This document shows, one piece after another, positions 5,631-6,170 of a stretch of 6,170 nucleotides of DNA. Under the pieces are notes generated by a model. It was not told the origin of the DNA, searched no databases, and worked only from the letters and a program-made list of their open reading frames with translations. The first letter of the stretch is position 1. The number at the start of each line of letters is the position of its first letter. The DNA is from an uncultured Ruminococcus sp. Its GTDB lineage: Bacteria; Bacillota; Clostridia; Oscillospirales; Ruminococcaceae. The position numbers and the translations under genes are program-made. The stretch spans positions 1 through 6,170 of the forward strand of contig CALEJX010000148.1 of the NCBI GenBank assembly GCA_937898375.1, written 5' to 3'.

Positions 5631-6170
5631 GATACAGATAACTGTTGTGCTTCTTATCACGGCGGTGACGCTGCTGTTTTCTTCTTTCGGCAGGCAGGTG
5701 GATATCGAAGAGCGTGTTCTCTGCCATGCCATGGGCGTTGATTATGAGGACGGAGAATACAAGGTGTCATTGCAGGTGTTCAAAACTCAGGGTATGGGTT
5801 CTGACACGCCCCTTGACGTGAGCCAATCGAATATTCAGACCGTAAACTGCAAAGGCAGAACTATCCGTGACGCTATCGAAAGCTGTCAGTATCAGCTTGG
5901 CAGGGAAGTTTTTCTTGGTCATTTGCAGATAATATGCTTTAGCAAAAATGTAGATTTTTCCTCTCCTGAGGAGCTGTTCTCTTTTGCCATAAAGGACAAG
6001 AACGTTTTTCTCGGGGTGGAGCTTTGCATGGCGGAGAACACCGCCGAGGAGCTTATGAACGTTCAGCTCACAAGGGGGACGATGTCCTCGGAAAATTTCA
6101 CACAGGTAATAAAAATGGGCGTAAAAAACGGCATAACAGTGGAATGTCGCCTTATCGACCTGCTTTCCTC
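5617..6170 (+). CDS. gerAC: GerAC-family germination protein, C subunit (3' end missing), no lipobox cysteine
   Basis: 184 residues are visible before the window edge; family members are usually about 350-400 aa, so roughly half is missing. The N-terminus has a basic patch (KKRK) and a hydrophobic core (6-21), then FGRQVDIEERVLCHAMGVD (24-42), matching the family's C-W-x-x-x-E-I-E-E-x-x-x-x-x-x-G-I-D opening. Later come the usual REVFLGHLQIICFSK (96-110) and a middle segment on which the C domain begins. Typical GerAC proteins are lipoproteins with a Cys just before this motif. Here the position reads L-F-S-S-F-G with no Cys before residue 36, so lipid attachment at the normal site is not possible. 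The start overlaps the B gene by 14 nt, with a G-rich RBS (AGGGGG, 5602-5607). The name is a family label; the germinant is unknown. Confidence 0.9.
   Translation, partial: MKKRKIQITVVLLITAVTLLFSSFGRQVDIEERVLCHAMGVDYEDGEYKVSLQVFKTQGMGSDTPLDVSQSNIQTVNCKGRTIRDAIESCQYQLGREVFLGHLQIICFSKNVDFSSPEELFSFAIKDKNVFLGVELCMAENTAEELMNVQLTRGTMSSENFTQVIKMGVKNGITVECRLIDLLS

Overview
The window looks like chromosome from an anaerobic, endospore-forming Firmicute of the class Clostridia, most likely the Ruminococcus/Oscillospiraceae group. The clues are a GerA-type spore germinant receptor operon, a DUF421-DUF4363 pair typical of spore-formers, strong GGAGG ribosome binding sites, a Firmicute-type sigma-A promoter, and a zinc-ribbon/Gln-Ala-Pro linker/membrane-anchor protein of a kind common in gut Clostridia. 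The genus is an inference from style; no marker gene is present. No RNA genes, CRISPR arrays, insertion sequences or phage genes were seen.

Layout. (1) Positions 1-1667, minus strand: a large single-pass membrane protein with an N-terminal zinc ribbon and repeated extracytoplasmic domains. It runs off the left edge, so its C-terminus is missing. It has its own near-consensus sigma-A promoter (1734-1762) and a 9-bp-arm inverted repeat between the predicted transcription start and the RBS. (2) Positions 1871-2953, minus strand: a two-gene unit, a DUF421 (YetF-like) membrane protein followed 21 nt later by a small DUF4363 protein. (3) Positions 2954-3066: a divergent intergenic region of about 110 bp with a perfect 12-bp palindrome that could supply the -35 elements of two back-to-back sigma-G-like (forespore) promoters. 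(4) Positions 3067-6170, plus strand: a gerA-type operon in canonical A-B-C order with overlapping genes. It encodes the A subunit (about 499 aa), the B subunit permease (355 aa) and the start of the C subunit, which runs off the right edge.

How they work together. The A, B and C subunits form a germinant receptor in the spore inner membrane. DUF421 proteins (YetF, and the 2Duf protein of spoVA2mob elements) are also linked to the spore inner membrane. The divergent arrangement with forespore-like promoter signals suggests that the DUF421-DUF4363 pair and the receptor are made together. The most notable oddities are a C subunit lacking the lipobox cysteine, the symmetrical divergent promoter region, and a B subunit whose first membrane helix has no glycine. 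The zinc-ribbon gene appears to be a separate vegetative unit with clearly different codon usage. I see no strong case for a wholly new system; the best candidate for follow-up is the DUF421-DUF4363/gerA divergent module.
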